DNA from: AP-15 sp963788085 | GTDB lineage: Bacteria; Pseudomonadota; Alphaproteobacteria; ATCC43930; CGMCC-115725 | NCBI GenBank assembly: GCA_963788085.1 | Contig: CAWBFS010000033.1 | Coordinates: 1-64,000, forward strand | Length of the DNA stretch: 64,000 nucleotides | Direction: 5' to 3' | Shown: positions 9,031 through 17,759 of the stretch, one piece after another | Numbering within the stretch: position 1 is the first letter of the stretch | Layout of the letters: every line of letters begins with the position of its first letter | Notes under the pieces: generated by a model | Databases searched by the model: none | Told to the model about the DNA's origin: nothing | Seen by the model: the letters and a program-made list of their open reading frames with translations, nothing else | Program-made: the position numbers and the translations under genes

Positions 9031-9804
9031 TCAGGCCGTATAAAGCCGATCGGGGTCGAGGTGGCGCAATACCGCCAGCTCGCGTTCGGTCGGCGGGTCT
9101 GTGATTTCGAGATCGGCGGCGACCAGTAATTCGAAGCCGGTGTTCGCTTGCACCTCATCCGCGGTGATGCCCGGATGCAACGCCAGCAGTTGCATCCGTT
9201 TCGAATGCTCAGCGAAACCCAAGATGCCGAGATCGGTGACGACGCGATACATGCCGCCGGTAATAAGTCCAGCTTGACGCCGGCTCTCCGCGCCGGACAG
9301 AAAGCCGGGGCTCGTGACGAAATCGACCCCGCTCACGAAGCGGCGCTTTTCGTGCTTCATCGCGACGATCATCTGCGTCAGACTGGCGATGTCGTTGCCG
9401 CCGCCGGTTCCCGGCAGACGCGTCGTGGGACGCTCGGGATCTCCGATAAAGGAGCTGTTGAGGTTGCCATACTGGTCGATCTGCGCGCCGCCCATGAAGC
9501 CGATGTCGACATGGCCGCGCTGCAGCAGAAGCAGCACATCGGTGCTGCTCAGCACCATATTGGCGCGCCGCGTGCAACGCTGCTCATTGGTCGAAGGCGG
9601 CAGCTTCCCAGGCTCGATAAACCCGCCGATGACGCCGCCCTCAAACAATATCGTGAGGCCCGGGGCGTGCAGCCGCTGCGCCAGAGTCGCGGCCAAGAGT
9701 GGGATTCCGACCCCCGCAAAAACGACCTGGCCGTCACGCAGCAGCCGAGCGCTCATGACCGCGAGCAGCTCGCTCGCGGTGTATGCGGCAGAGCCGGCAC
9801 TCAT
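9031..9804 (-). CDS. CoA-transferase family I, beta-like subunit
   Basis: This 257-residue protein starts at MSAGSAAYTASELLAVMSAR. Conserved blocks include VVFAGVGIPLLAATLAQRL, LFEGGVIGGF and DIGFMGGAQIDQYGNLNSS, as in beta subunits of family I CoA-transferases and related CoA hydrolases. The frame extends further upstream but those codons lie in a dispersed repeat, so the inner ATG is preferred. It pairs with the alpha-like subunit upstream. Similar pairs act in steroid or aromatic degradation (IpdAB-like), but nothing here fixes the substrate. Confidence 0.87.
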   Translation of the reverse strand: MSAGSAAYTASELLAVMSARLLRDGQVVFAGVGIPLLAATLAQRLHAPGLTILFEGGVIGGFIEPGKLPPSTNEQRCTRRANMVLSSTDVLLLLQRGHVDIGFMGGAQIDQYGNLNSSFIGDPERPTTRLPGTGGGNDIASLTQMIVAMKHEKRRFVSGVDFVTSPGFLSGAESRRQAGLITGGMYRVVTDLGILGFAEHSKRMQLLALHPGITADEVQANTGFELLVAADLEITDPPTERELAVLRHLDPDRLYTA

Positions 9805-9825
9805 CCTGGCCAAGGCCCCGCCGTT

Positions 9826-9949
9826 CCCATCGTCGCCCCCGCGAAAGCGGGGGTCCAGGGCCATCTGATGATCCTCCGGGGGTGCGGCCCCCTGTTCGAG
9901 CCAGGGGCAGGCTCTGGGTGCCCGCTTTCGCGGGCATGACGGGGGTGTG
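9826..9949. repeat. Dispersed palindromic repeat, type A (CGCGAAAGCGGG)
   Basis: Two facing arms, CCCCGCGAAAGCGGGG near 9837 and CCCGCTTTCGCGGG near 9921, each form a strong hairpin. The same family occurs at 42421-42503 and, more diverged, at 58881-58950. Translated, such copies give RKRGSRA or PAFAGMT-like peptides, which often appear at gene ends in alphaproteobacterial genomes. It separates the two CoA-transferase subunit genes. Confidence 0.8.
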
Positions 9950-9951
9950 TG

Positions 9952-10905
9952 CTAGTCGTCATGGATGGCGGTTCCGCGGCGGCGCGCGTCGAGCAATTCT
10001 TGGAGCCCGAGCAGGTCGAGATACTCGGTCCATGATTTCAGGCCGTAGAAATAGCGCTCGAGGTAGGCTCGGACCCCCTCCTCGGGGTCCCGCCTGATCT
10101 GGGCGGCGTAGGCGTCCAGATGCCTGAACAAGGGCTCGTAAAGGCCATAGCACTCGTGCGGCGCCGAGCCAAACGGCGCCTCGACGACGGCGTCGATCGC
10201 CATGAACGGGATCTTCGTCTGGTCGGGAGCCCGGCGGATCTGGTCGTTCGAGACGATGCGCTCGGTCGTCAGGATTACCCGGTTCGCCGCCATCGCGAGA
10301 TCGATGTCCATGAACGGCAGCCCGTCGATCTGCGCGTTGCCGTACGCATCGCAGCGCTGCACGTGGATCAGCGCGATGTCGGGGTTCAGCGCCGGGACCA
10401 GCACCAGCTTATCGCCGGTGAACGGGCAGTCGATCAGCCTCGTGTCGGGCAATTGCCCGATGACATCCGAGCCGATCATCGAGCGCATCGGCAGGAACGG
10501 CACGCCCATCGCGCCGGCGCGAAAACGCAGGCCCACAGCCATGTGGCTCCATTCCTCGAACCGCGCGCGGCCGGTTTCGGTATAAGAGCGCATGATGCGC
10601 GATACACCCCAGACGATGCCCTGGCTGAACCAGCTAGTCAGGATATGCCGGCTCGTTCCCGAGGCGAAGAGCAGCTCTCCTTCATTGGACGTGATGCTGC
10701 GCGCACAAAAAAGATCCTTTCGGCCGGCTCGGATCAAGGCCCAGATCATCGCCATCGGCGTGCGCGACAAGGTGCTGCCGCCGATCCCGACCGAGGCGCC
10801 GTCGGGGACGAGCGCCGCTGCTTCGTCGAGCGACATTACCTTCTCACGCAGGCTGCGGTCGCGCTCTGTGGTGCGGCGCCGAAGCTCTGTGTAACTGACG
10901 GTCAA
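9952..10905 (-). CDS. CoA-transferase family I, alpha-like subunit
   Basis: This 317-residue protein has the glycine-rich CoA-transferase strand DGASVGIGGSTLSRTPMAMI and later blocks such as DCPFTGDKLVLVPALNPDIA and HVQRCDAYGNAQIDG, typical of the alpha subunit. The start used is TTG 10905, overlapping the TGA of the PLP gene and preceded by CGGAGA. An inner ATG at 10836 with GAGAAGG before it is an alternative. It should form a heteromer with the beta-like subunit downstream, transferring CoA or hydrolysing a CoA thioester or ring-opened ketone. Confidence 0.86.
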   Translation of the reverse strand: MTVSYTELRRRTTERDRSLREKVMSLDEAAALVPDGASVGIGGSTLSRTPMAMIWALIRAGRKDLFCARSITSNEGELLFASGTSRHILTSWFSQGIVWGVSRIMRSYTETGRARFEEWSHMAVGLRFRAGAMGVPFLPMRSMIGSDVIGQLPDTRLIDCPFTGDKLVLVPALNPDIALIHVQRCDAYGNAQIDGLPFMDIDLAMAANRVILTTERIVSNDQIRRAPDQTKIPFMAIDAVVEAPFGSAPHECYGLYEPLFRHLDAYAAQIRRDPEEGVRAYLERYFYGLKSWTEYLDLLGLQELLDARRRGTAIHDD

Positions 10906-12401
10906 CTACAGTCTCCGAAGCCCGCCCTCGCGTTGAACTCGGTGATCAACCCGTCCCAGGCCGAGGCGGCCCGCCGCAGCCCCCGCCAAAAGCCCTGGCT
11001 GCGCCGCCTTTCGAACTCGGCGAGCGGCACGCCCTGCTGCTCGACCCAGGTGAAATAGCCGAGGTTGAATATCCGCGAGCGCTCGTCATGGGTCAATTCG
11101 AGAACGTCGTTGTCGGCGGCCCCGAGCAGATGCTGTCCGAAGATCTCGCCCGCGTTCACGCAGTCGAACCCGCTCAGGTATGTCGCCGCTAGAAACTTTC
11201 GGCGTTCACTGCCGTAAAGCGCCGCGCTGTCGGTCGCCACGGTTATCACGACGTCCTCGTCGCCGAGTTCGAGGCGTTTTGCTGTCTTGATCGCGGCCAC
11301 CACATTGGCTATGCCGGAGAGGCCCAAATGCTTCAACTCGTCGATCACTTCGGGACCGATCCGACGACGGTCCGACAGATAGGCCAGCCCGGTCCCGTTG
11401 TTGAACAGCAGATCGAGCGCGGCGACGCTGCGGTCGGAGACTCCGACGACGAGGTCAGTGTTCATGACGTTGTGGATGTAGGGCACGTGCTTATCGCCGA
11501 TGCCCTGGATGTTGTGCTCGCCAAAGCCGTTGCGCAACAGGGTCGGACATTCGCTGGCCTCGACGGCCGCGATCCGGGCGCCGAGTCTTTCCTTCAGGTA
11601 GTCGCCCGCCGCCAATGTCCCGGCCGACCCCGATGCAGCGACAAACGCCGCGAGGCGGCAGCCCGGGTGCCGCGCCTCGAAGGCCTCGAAAATGCGCGCA
11701 AGAGCGGGTCCGGTACAGGTATAGTGCGCGACATAATTGCCGAACTCGGCGAACTGATTGAGGACGAGATTATCGGGGTCCCGCGCCAACTCGGCGCATC
11801 TGTCATAGATCTCCTTGACGTTGCTCTCCGAGCCGGGGGTGCGGACGATGTCCTCGGGCTGGGCGACCCAGACACGCAGCCACTCGAATCGCTCCTCGCT
11901 CATACCGGCTGGCAAGACCGCGATGCCGCGGCAACCGAGGATGCGGGAAATCGCGATGCCGCCGCGGCAATAATTGCCGGTCGATGGCCAGACGGCCTTC
12001 TGACGGGCCGGATCGAACCCGCCGGTCACCAGATGGGGGATCAGGCAGCCGTAGGCGGCCAGCACCTTGTGTGCTGCGATCATCGGAAAGAAACAGCCGA
12101 GCGCCACGATGATCGGCGAACGGACCCCGGTCAGCTCTGCTGGCAGCACAAAATGGGGCGGGGTCGCCGCAAAACCGCTTCGGGAGCGGTCGTTGTACCA
12201 GTGCACGCGGAAGAGATTAGCCGGATCAGGCCGATCCGGATCGACCAAACAGAGCGCCGCGATGCGCGATTGCGGCATCTTCGAGGGATCGGCGAGCTCG
12301 GCGAAGCTCGGCAATCTCGCTCCCGCCTGGCGCAGCCACTGCGCCGCCCGGTCGCGCGTGGCGGGGTCAAGAACTCGCGTTACAACTGCGTCGGTCGGCA
12401 T
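10902..12401 (-). CDS. PLP-dependent enzyme of the cysteine synthase/threonine synthase fold
   Basis: The protein has 499 residues, longer than CysK. The phosphate-cradle motif reads WPSTGNYCRGGIA near residue 145, and a second glycine-rich block AFVAASGSAGTLAAGDYLKE follows. These are features of fold-type II PLP enzymes (PALP family). The reaction is unknown. ATG 12401 has GAGGGCAAGG just upstream. It is the first gene of a leftward operon with the CoA-transferase pair, a luciferase-like enzyme and nicotinamidase, so a role in breaking down an amino-acid-like substrate is plausible but inferred. Confidence 0.8.
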   Translation of the reverse strand: MPTDAVVTRVLDPATRDRAAQWLRQAGARLPSFAELADPSKMPQSRIAALCLVDPDRPDPANLFRVHWYNDRSRSGFAATPPHFVLPAELTGVRSPIIVALGCFFPMIAAHKVLAAYGCLIPHLVTGGFDPARQKAVWPSTGNYCRGGIAISRILGCRGIAVLPAGMSEERFEWLRVWVAQPEDIVRTPGSESNVKEIYDRCAELARDPDNLVLNQFAEFGNYVAHYTCTGPALARIFEAFEARHPGCRLAAFVAASGSAGTLAAGDYLKERLGARIAAVEASECPTLLRNGFGEHNIQGIGDKHVPYIHNVMNTDLVVGVSDRSVAALDLLFNNGTGLAYLSDRRRIGPEVIDELKHLGLSGIANVVAAIKTAKRLELGDEDVVITVATDSAALYGSERRKFLAATYLSGFDCVNAGEIFGQHLLGAADNDVLELTHDERSRIFNLGYFTWVEQQGVPLAEFERRRSQGFWRGLRRAASAWDGLITEFNARAGFGDCS

Positions 12402-12496
12402 AGCCTTGCCCTCACCCACCTCTCTGCGCTCGGCACCCCTCCCGCAGTGCGGGGATAGAGGGTACCAAGCCCAAAGGGCTTAGTGGGTGAGAGGGT
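12402..12496. repeat. Dispersed palindromic repeat, type B
   Basis: CCTCACCCACC near 12410 faces GTGGGTGAGAGGG near 12484 around internal CCCTCCCGCAG...GAGGG arms. Related elements lie at 17566-17700, 31179-31314, 34181-34216 and 38781-38918. It sits between the PLP operon and the DUF6134-type gene and could also act as a transcription barrier. Confidence 0.7.
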
Positions 12497-12526
12497 AGCG
12501 GTGCCGCTAAAAGGGGGAAAGGCCGA

Positions 12527-13231
12527 TTATCTCTTCACCAGCTGCGAAATTTCGGCGTTGCAGCCGATGCATTTCGCCAGCGTGAAGGTTACTTTGCCCG
12601 TATCATCGTCGACGACGAATTTGACCGGCACGCCACGGTCGTCCAGCCATACCGTATATTTGCTGCTGCCATCGACCTCGTATTTGACGGCCGGAACGTT
12701 TGCACTGTCGAGTTTGACCGCCGTCTCCTGGCCGCCACCGATGCGCACCTGCTCGAGCTTGCCGGTATCGGGCCGCATCATCGTATTGGAGTGCACGAAA
12801 TTCGACGACCAGGGGTTGGCCGGGTGAACCGACGCCGGTGCGGTGATCGTGCCCTGTGGCGAGGTGATGATAAAGTTGTTGCCGCGCGCCTCACCTTTCA
12901 CCTCCACGGGACCATCTCCCTTATCGGTGACGCCATGAAAGGCAACGAGGCGATTCCCCTGCCAACGCTCGGTGCGTTGAGCATCTTCGTGGTGCATGCG
13001 AACACCGAGCATCTTCACCTCGAAATGCGCCTGGGTTTTGACCGTGACGCCGTCGCGGGTCGGCTCGACCGTATTGGAGTAGGTCCCAATATCGCCGAAC
13101 ACCGAATGGTGAACCTGGTATACGAACTGAGCCGAATCCTGTGCCATTAGGGGGCCGGCGGCCACCAAACCGGCGAGCAGGCCGACCATGCTGATGGCGA
13201 GCCGTGCCAATGGGTTCGTCCGCGAATCCAT
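12527..13231 (-). CDS. Exported DUF6134-like protein
   Basis: This 234-residue protein has a clear signal peptide (basic start, then ISMVGLLAGLVAAGPLMAQ). The mature part is beta-rich, with YQVHHSVFGDIGTYSNTVEP near the start and a C-terminal TFTLAKCIGCNAEISQLVKR carrying two cysteines. It resembles the periplasmic DUF6134 family of unknown function. AAGGAGAG precedes ATG 13231. The neighbouring genes do not suggest a role. Confidence 0.75.
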   Translation of the reverse strand: MDSRTNPLARLAISMVGLLAGLVAAGPLMAQDSAQFVYQVHHSVFGDIGTYSNTVEPTRDGVTVKTQAHFEVKMLGVRMHHEDAQRTERWQGNRLVAFHGVTDKGDGPVEVKGEARGNNFIITSPQGTITAPASVHPANPWSSNFVHSNTMMRPDTGKLEQVRIGGGQETAVKLDSANVPAVKYEVDGSSKYTVWLDDRGVPVKFVVDDDTGKVTFTLAKCIGCNAEISQLVKR

Positions 13232-13506
13232 GTCACTCTCCTTGAAACTTTCCCCTCGACCGATGCAGGGCGGCATCCATGCACGGAAGACCGCTCCCCA
13301 CCCCAAGCAGTGCACGGAATTAACGGCCCGTTCGCCCAGAGTACCCCGCCAGCTTCTCCAGTTCAAACGAAATATCGACCGATTCAGATGCGCAGCTCTA
13401 CCGGCACCGAATTCGATCGCGCTTGAGGTTAGTCGATGAAGATTAGCTAGGACATCTCTGCAATTTTTGCCCAAACCCGGTGATATGCGGGCCGCGACTA
13501 GCGGGG
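13232..13506. other. Intergenic stretch without a recognisable gene
   Basis: These 275 bases lie between the DUF6134-type gene and the remains of the next leftward gene. I see no convincing reading frame, tRNA or strong repeat. It presumably holds the promoter of the DUF6134-type gene. Confidence 0.5.
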
Positions 13507-13647
13507 TTACACGAGGCCTTCTTCCCGCAAAGTCGCTCGCGGCTCGTCGCGGAGGGTCTTCGCGATTTCCTTTTGCCGGTCGAACTCTTGTCGCCGCCGC
13601 CGGATCTCCTCCGGCGAGAGGCGCTCGATGTTCGAATAATCGAGCTT
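13507..13647 (-). pseudogene. Short coding remnant behind the MFS stop
   Basis: Directly after the TGA of the truncated MFS gene, in the same frame, 46 further codons run to TAA at 13507. They read as a highly charged helical segment (YSNIERLSPEEIRRRRQEFD, RDEPRATLREEGLV). The composition looks like genuine protein sequence but does not match an MFS C terminus. It is probably the tail of a different gene fused here by a deletion. I do not recognise the family. Confidence 0.4.
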
Positions 13648-14502
13648 TCACGACGGATCCGAGCTCCAGCGCAGCGGCGATTGAACGGTGGTGCGCGGCG
13701 CGGGCGAGAGGGCCGAGCAAAGGCTGCTCCAGAGCAGGATAGCCGCAGCGGTCGCGACCGAAACGTGGAACGCCTGATACAGCCACAGCGCGAGCAGCGA
13801 CTGCACCAAGAACCCGGTGCCGAATGAATCCATGCCGAAGAGAGCGGCCATGCCGTAAACCAGCATCTTTGACTGCTGCAGCGGCGCCGTTGGCGCTTCC
13901 TCGGCAATCTCGACCTGCGGCGAGAGCGGCCGGTAGACCGCGAGGGCGGCCAACCCCAATGCCGCATAGAGGCCGAACATCAGCTGCATGGCAGCCGTCC
14001 GGGTGCACCGGCACAGCAAGCGCCGCCGCCAGCACGCCGAGCGCGGTCGCGCCGGAGCCGATGACGCTGTAGCGCGCAAACAGCGCAGTTCTGCGGCGCG
14101 GCTCGATCGTTTGCGTGAGCACCGTTGTTCGAGGGGCGCGAAAATGCTCGCATCGCCCGAAGTCGGGTTCATCGTGCGGACAAAGGCGATCGCAAGCAGC
14201 GGCCAGAAATCGGTGATCATTGCAAAGCCTGCGCCCGTCGCCGTCATCAAAATCGCCGCTACGAGGAGAAGCAACCGCCGGGAATACCGGTTGGCGATCC
14301 ACCCCACGCCGAGCGTGAGGATGGCCGTACCGATAAGCGTGCTGGTCACGATCGCACCAATTGCGAGCGCGCTGAACCCGAGCTCGACCAGGTAGATCGG
14401 CAGCAGCAAGGCAACAAACCCGTCACCAAACGCCCGCACGCCGCGCGCCATCAAAACACGCAAAGCATCGGCCGAGGCCCGGGAGGCATTGGCCGCCACC
14501 AC
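13648..14502 (-). pseudogene. Truncated, frame-broken MFS transporter
   Basis: The first part is a normal MFS N terminus (MARGVRAFGDGFVALLLPIY, then GWIANRYSRR, the loop 2-3 region). A lost base near 14115 and a gained base near 14010 shift the frame out and back, after which membrane helices resume (MQLMFGLYAALGLAALAVY). The protein ends at about 284 residues after LLWSSLCSALS, roughly seven helices, where twelve are expected. The last residues (PAPRTTVQSPLRWSSDPS) are not membrane-like. The indels could be errors, but the missing C-terminal half indicates a real deletion or misassembly. Confidence 0.7.
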
Positions 14503-14553
14503 TCGTCACCGGCCGCCATTAGGGATCTCAGGCCGCGGCGACGCCGTCGACCC

Positions 14554-15802
14554 TCATGGAACCGGGCGGAAGACCCAGATCGCCGCCGGCTCATTCGACC
14601 GCGCCCGCACCGCCACAAAGAGCCGGTCGAGCTCCGGAGCGAACAATGAGGTGCGCGCCCCCGATACCGTGGGCACACGAACTACCCGCCGATAGTCGGC
14701 CTCGCGCTGTTCCAGTACATCGACGACCCCTTCGCCACAACTCACATAGGCGCGGTGGCGCTTGGGATCGACGAACACGTCGTCGGCGTCGCCGCACGTC
14801 CCGATCCTGGCGAGGACGCGTCCGTCCTCACTGGAAAGCGCCATCAGGGTCGGCGGGCTGCGAAAGACGACGAGCACCCGGTGCGCATCGCGGTCGACGG
14901 CCATCGGGAAATTCGATCCTGCACCGTGCATCGGCAAAGATCGGCTCGCCTGGGACGCAAGATCTGCGATTTCGATCTCGCGCGCGTCCGGCACATTGAC
15001 AAAAACCTGGGTTCCGGTCTCGTCGATCTGAAAACTTTCCGAATGTCCCTTGAGCCGGATATCGGCCGCTTTGGTCCGGGTTGCCGGATCGATCACCGCG
15101 AGCGCGCCATTGCCGTAACCGACGAGCACCCGATTGCGTTGAACACCGTCGAGGATCCGCCCAATCGTCTCGGCGACACCGGCTCCGCGAGGCATGCTTG
15201 CCACGAGGTCGGCGTCCTCCTTGACCATTGGCAGGGCGTTTGCGACCGCGACGGCGCAGCCGCAGGCACGCAGAAAGGCGTGATCGTTCTCCGCATCCCC
15301 GATCCCGACAACATTGAGCGGCGACAGCCGCAACCGCGCCAGCGCCGCCGCCAGGCCGCTCGCCTTGTTGATTCCGGCCGGGAGCACCATGACGGCCCCC
15401 TTGTTGAAGACGATCTGCAACTCCAGCCCGAGGTCGCGGATGGTGTCGAGGACAATCTTTTCATTCGGCTCCCAGGTCGCGACGATACTGCGGCCGACCG
15501 ATAACGGCGTGACATTGCGACGCCGGAGCTCGTCGACAAACTGCGGCGGAGGTTCATCTCCAAGCGGAATCTCTTCCCCGTCGCGGGATCGACGAGCACC
15601 GCCCCGTTCTCGACCACCGCCAGATCGAATAGCTCGAGGTCCGCAAAGACGCGGCGCAGATCCGGCATTCGCGTCCTGTGACGAGGATCAGCTTGCGGCC
15701 GGATTGCTTAAACAGCCGCAACGCGTCGAGCGTCGTCTTTGCAACAACTCCGTCCTCGGCCAGCGTACCGTCGTAATCGGTCGCAAGTGCCACAAAGTAC
15801 AT
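14554..15802 (-). CDS. HAD phosphatase fused to a YncE-like beta-propeller tail, frame broken twice
   Basis: The N-terminal half is a HAD type IIB phosphatase: motif I is ALATDYDGTLAEDG, followed by LILVTGRE, and motif IV is GIGDAENDHAFL. The C-terminal 200 residues are beta-propeller blades of the YncE/YVTN type (RVLVGYGNGALAVIDPATR, ESFQIDETGTQVFVNVPDAR, YVSCGEGVVDVLEQR), but only about half a propeller is present. The join is in frame at GRILDG/VQRNRV. Missing bases near 15670 and 15555 disturb the HAD part; with them restored the product has about 416 residues. Whether the fusion is real or the scar of a deletion is open. ATG 15802 was chosen because MYFVALATDYDG is the usual HAD start. 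Confidence 0.7.
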
Positions 15803-16084
15803 CGGGAAAGTCCTGACAGATAACCGAGCGGCTTGACCAAGAAAGGGAAAACAAAGGACCTTGGTCATTGAAAAAACACGCGGTTACGCCATGCTGTTCC
15901 TGGCTGTCACGAAACCTTCATCGGTGGAATCGAGCAACGAAAAACGTTCTTGCAGAGCAAGGCGACGGCGCTCGACGCGAACGCCGGTTGCCCCCCGGTT
16001 GGGAGCGAATTCCGGTGTGTCGTGTTCTATCGGCAGAAGCAGCGATCGGGAGCGCCCCGCGCTGCGCGTGCTTGGAGTGACCCT

Positions 16085-16582
16085 ATGCAATATTTCGATC
16101 GGATGCCCGGCATAGTCGCAGTCGTGTTGAGCGCTGCGGCACTATCCGGCTGCTATGCACCTCCGGGTACCTACCCCGTGGCTGGCCCCGTGGCTGGAGT
16201 GCCGTCGGTGCAAGCGGAGCCGTACCCATCCGCCGTCGTTCCTCCGCCACCCTACGCCGCGTCGCCGACCTTCCCATCCGCATTCGCCCCGCCGCAATAC
16301 GGGCCGACGACGCTGCCGGGCGGCGCCGTACCGAGCAGCGCCGGTACCACTTTTGTCAGTGTCTCGCCGTTCGCTCCGCCGCCTGCGCGCGTGGAGACCC
16401 CGCCGTCGCCGCCCTCGCCGCTGGCAGTTTGGCAACAGGGTCACTGGAGCTGGAGCGGCGGACATTATGTCTGGATCGCCGGGCAATACGTGCAACGGCC
16501 CACACCCAGCGCGAACTGGGTCCCTGGCTACTGGCAGCAAGGGCCGAACGGCTGGATGTGGACCGAAGGCCGCTGGGCGTAG
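16085..16582 (+). CDS. Proline-rich YXWGXW-type lipoprotein
   Basis: This 165-residue protein has a signal peptide ending in the lipobox AALSGC near residue 21. A long proline/alanine-rich linker follows, then a C-terminal WQQGHWSWSGGHYVWIAGQY and VPGYWQQGPNGWMWTEGRWA. These aromatic repeats are the YXWGXW signature of small alphaproteobacterial surface lipoproteins of unknown role. GGAG precedes ATG 16085. It should be lipid-anchored in the cell envelope. Confidence 0.82.
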   Translation: MQYFDRMPGIVAVVLSAAALSGCYAPPGTYPVAGPVAGVPSVQAEPYPSAVVPPPPYAASPTFPSAFAPPQYGPTTLPGGAVPSSAGTTFVSVSPFAPPPARVETPPSPPSPLAVWQQGHWSWSGGHYVWIAGQYVQRPTPSANWVPGYWQQGPNGWMWTEGRWA

Positions 16583-16588
16583 GGCGCG

Positions 16589-17554
16589 TCAGCTTACTGC
16601 GTTGGGCGGGGTCCGCCCGGCCAGGACCGCATCGATTCCGTCCAAGGCCAGGAAACCCATCGCGTCTCGGGTCTCGGCCGTAGCGCTGCCGAGGTGCGGC
16701 AGCAGGACGACATTGTCCAGCCCGGGATAGCCCTGGTTCACGGCCGGCTCTCCGTCGTACACGTCGAGTCCGGCGTATCCGACCTGCCCGCCGTGCAAGG
16801 CCGCGATCAGTGCCGCATCGTCGACCAAGGTGCCGCGGGCGGCGTTGACGACCACCGCACCCCGCGGCAAAAGGGCGATGCGCTCGGCATTCAGCCAATG
16901 GTGGGTGGACGCGCCGCCCGGCGCATTTAGGGAGAGCACTTGGCACTGCCGAAGAAAGCTCTCGTCGCTGTCGTGAAAGGTCGCCCCTTGCTCGATCTCG
17001 GCGGGCAGACGGGCCTGGTCGCGGTAATGGACCTCCATGTCGAACGCACGCGCCATCCGCGCAACCTCGCGGCCGATGCGGCCCATGCCGAAAATGCCGA
17101 GGCGCTTGCCCGAGACTTGGGTCCCGATCAGCTGAGTCGGCGCCCAGCCCTGCCATTGGCCGGCGCGGACCAGGCGTTCGCCTTCCCCGGCGCGCCGCGA
17201 GGCCGCGAGGATCAGCAGCATCACGGTCTCGGCGGTCGCGACCGACAGCACGCCCGGAGTATTGCAGACCGTAATGCCGCGCGCCGCGGCGGCCTCGACC
17301 GCGATATGGTCGTATCCGACGCTGAATGTGGCGATGACCCGCACCATACCAGGTAATGCCGCGATCGTCGCGGCATCGAGCCGATCGGCCGGGCAGCACA
17401 GGATCGCTGCCGCGCCGTCGGCGAGGCGCAGAATATCGGCGCTGCTGCGCGGCACATCCTCAGGGTTGAGCCGCGCCTCATAGTCGCGGACAGCCCGCGC
17501 CTCGACCACCTGCGGCAATCGCCGGGTCACCAGGAGTATAGGCTTGGCCATCAT
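16589..17554 (-). CDS. D-isomer specific 2-hydroxyacid dehydrogenase (glyoxylate/hydroxypyruvate reductase-like)
   Basis: This intact enzyme has 321 residues. The NAD-binding loop GIFGMGRIGREVARMARAFD lies in the middle third. The catalytic triad is Arg in VNAARGTLVDD, Glu in LDVYDGEPAVN and His in VLLPHLGSATAET. The overall pattern matches the GyaR/GhrB-like branch, which reduces glyoxylate or hydroxypyruvate with NAD(P)H. It faces the lipoprotein gene, with 6 bases between stops. The exact substrate cannot be told from sequence. Confidence 0.88.
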   Translation of the reverse strand: MMAKPILLVTRRLPQVVEARAVRDYEARLNPEDVPRSSADILRLADGAAAILCCPADRLDAATIAALPGMVRVIATFSVGYDHIAVEAAAARGITVCNTPGVLSVATAETVMLLILAASRRAGEGERLVRAGQWQGWAPTQLIGTQVSGKRLGIFGMGRIGREVARMARAFDMEVHYRDQARLPAEIEQGATFHDSDESFLRQCQVLSLNAPGGASTHHWLNAERIALLPRGAVVVNAARGTLVDDAALIAALHGGQVGYAGLDVYDGEPAVNQGYPGLDNVVLLPHLGSATAETRDAMGFLALDGIDAVLAGRTPPNAVS

Positions 17555-17565
17555 TTACTTTATCC

Positions 17566-17700
17566 TCTCCCCCGCCGGCCGGGGGAGAGGGCAGGGTAGG
17601 GGGAGCGATCTGCCGGTTTCAGATGCCGCCCCACCTGACCCTCGCAGCGCTGCAGCGCTGGGCCCTTCCCTCTCCCCCCTGCAGGGCGGAGAGAGGCTTT
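17566..17700. repeat. Dispersed palindromic repeat, type B
   Basis: CCTCTCCCCCGCCGGCCGGGGGAG near the left and CCCTCTCCCCCCTGCAGGGCGGAGAG near the right are both strong hairpins. They match the type B repeat family seen at 31179-31314 and 38781-38918. The element lies between the amidase and the 2-hydroxyacid dehydrogenase genes and may end the amidase transcript. Confidence 0.75.
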
Positions 17701-17759
17701 GGCGCCAAATCGCATACGTATCAGCGGTCTGGCTTTCTTTAAAACCAAACCCTTGCGGT

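Noticed and set aside
9826..9949. Hairpins here read as a possible CRISPR unit or attenuator.
   Set aside because: There are only two facing arms, no regular spacers, and the same element recurs singly elsewhere, so it is a dispersed palindromic repeat.
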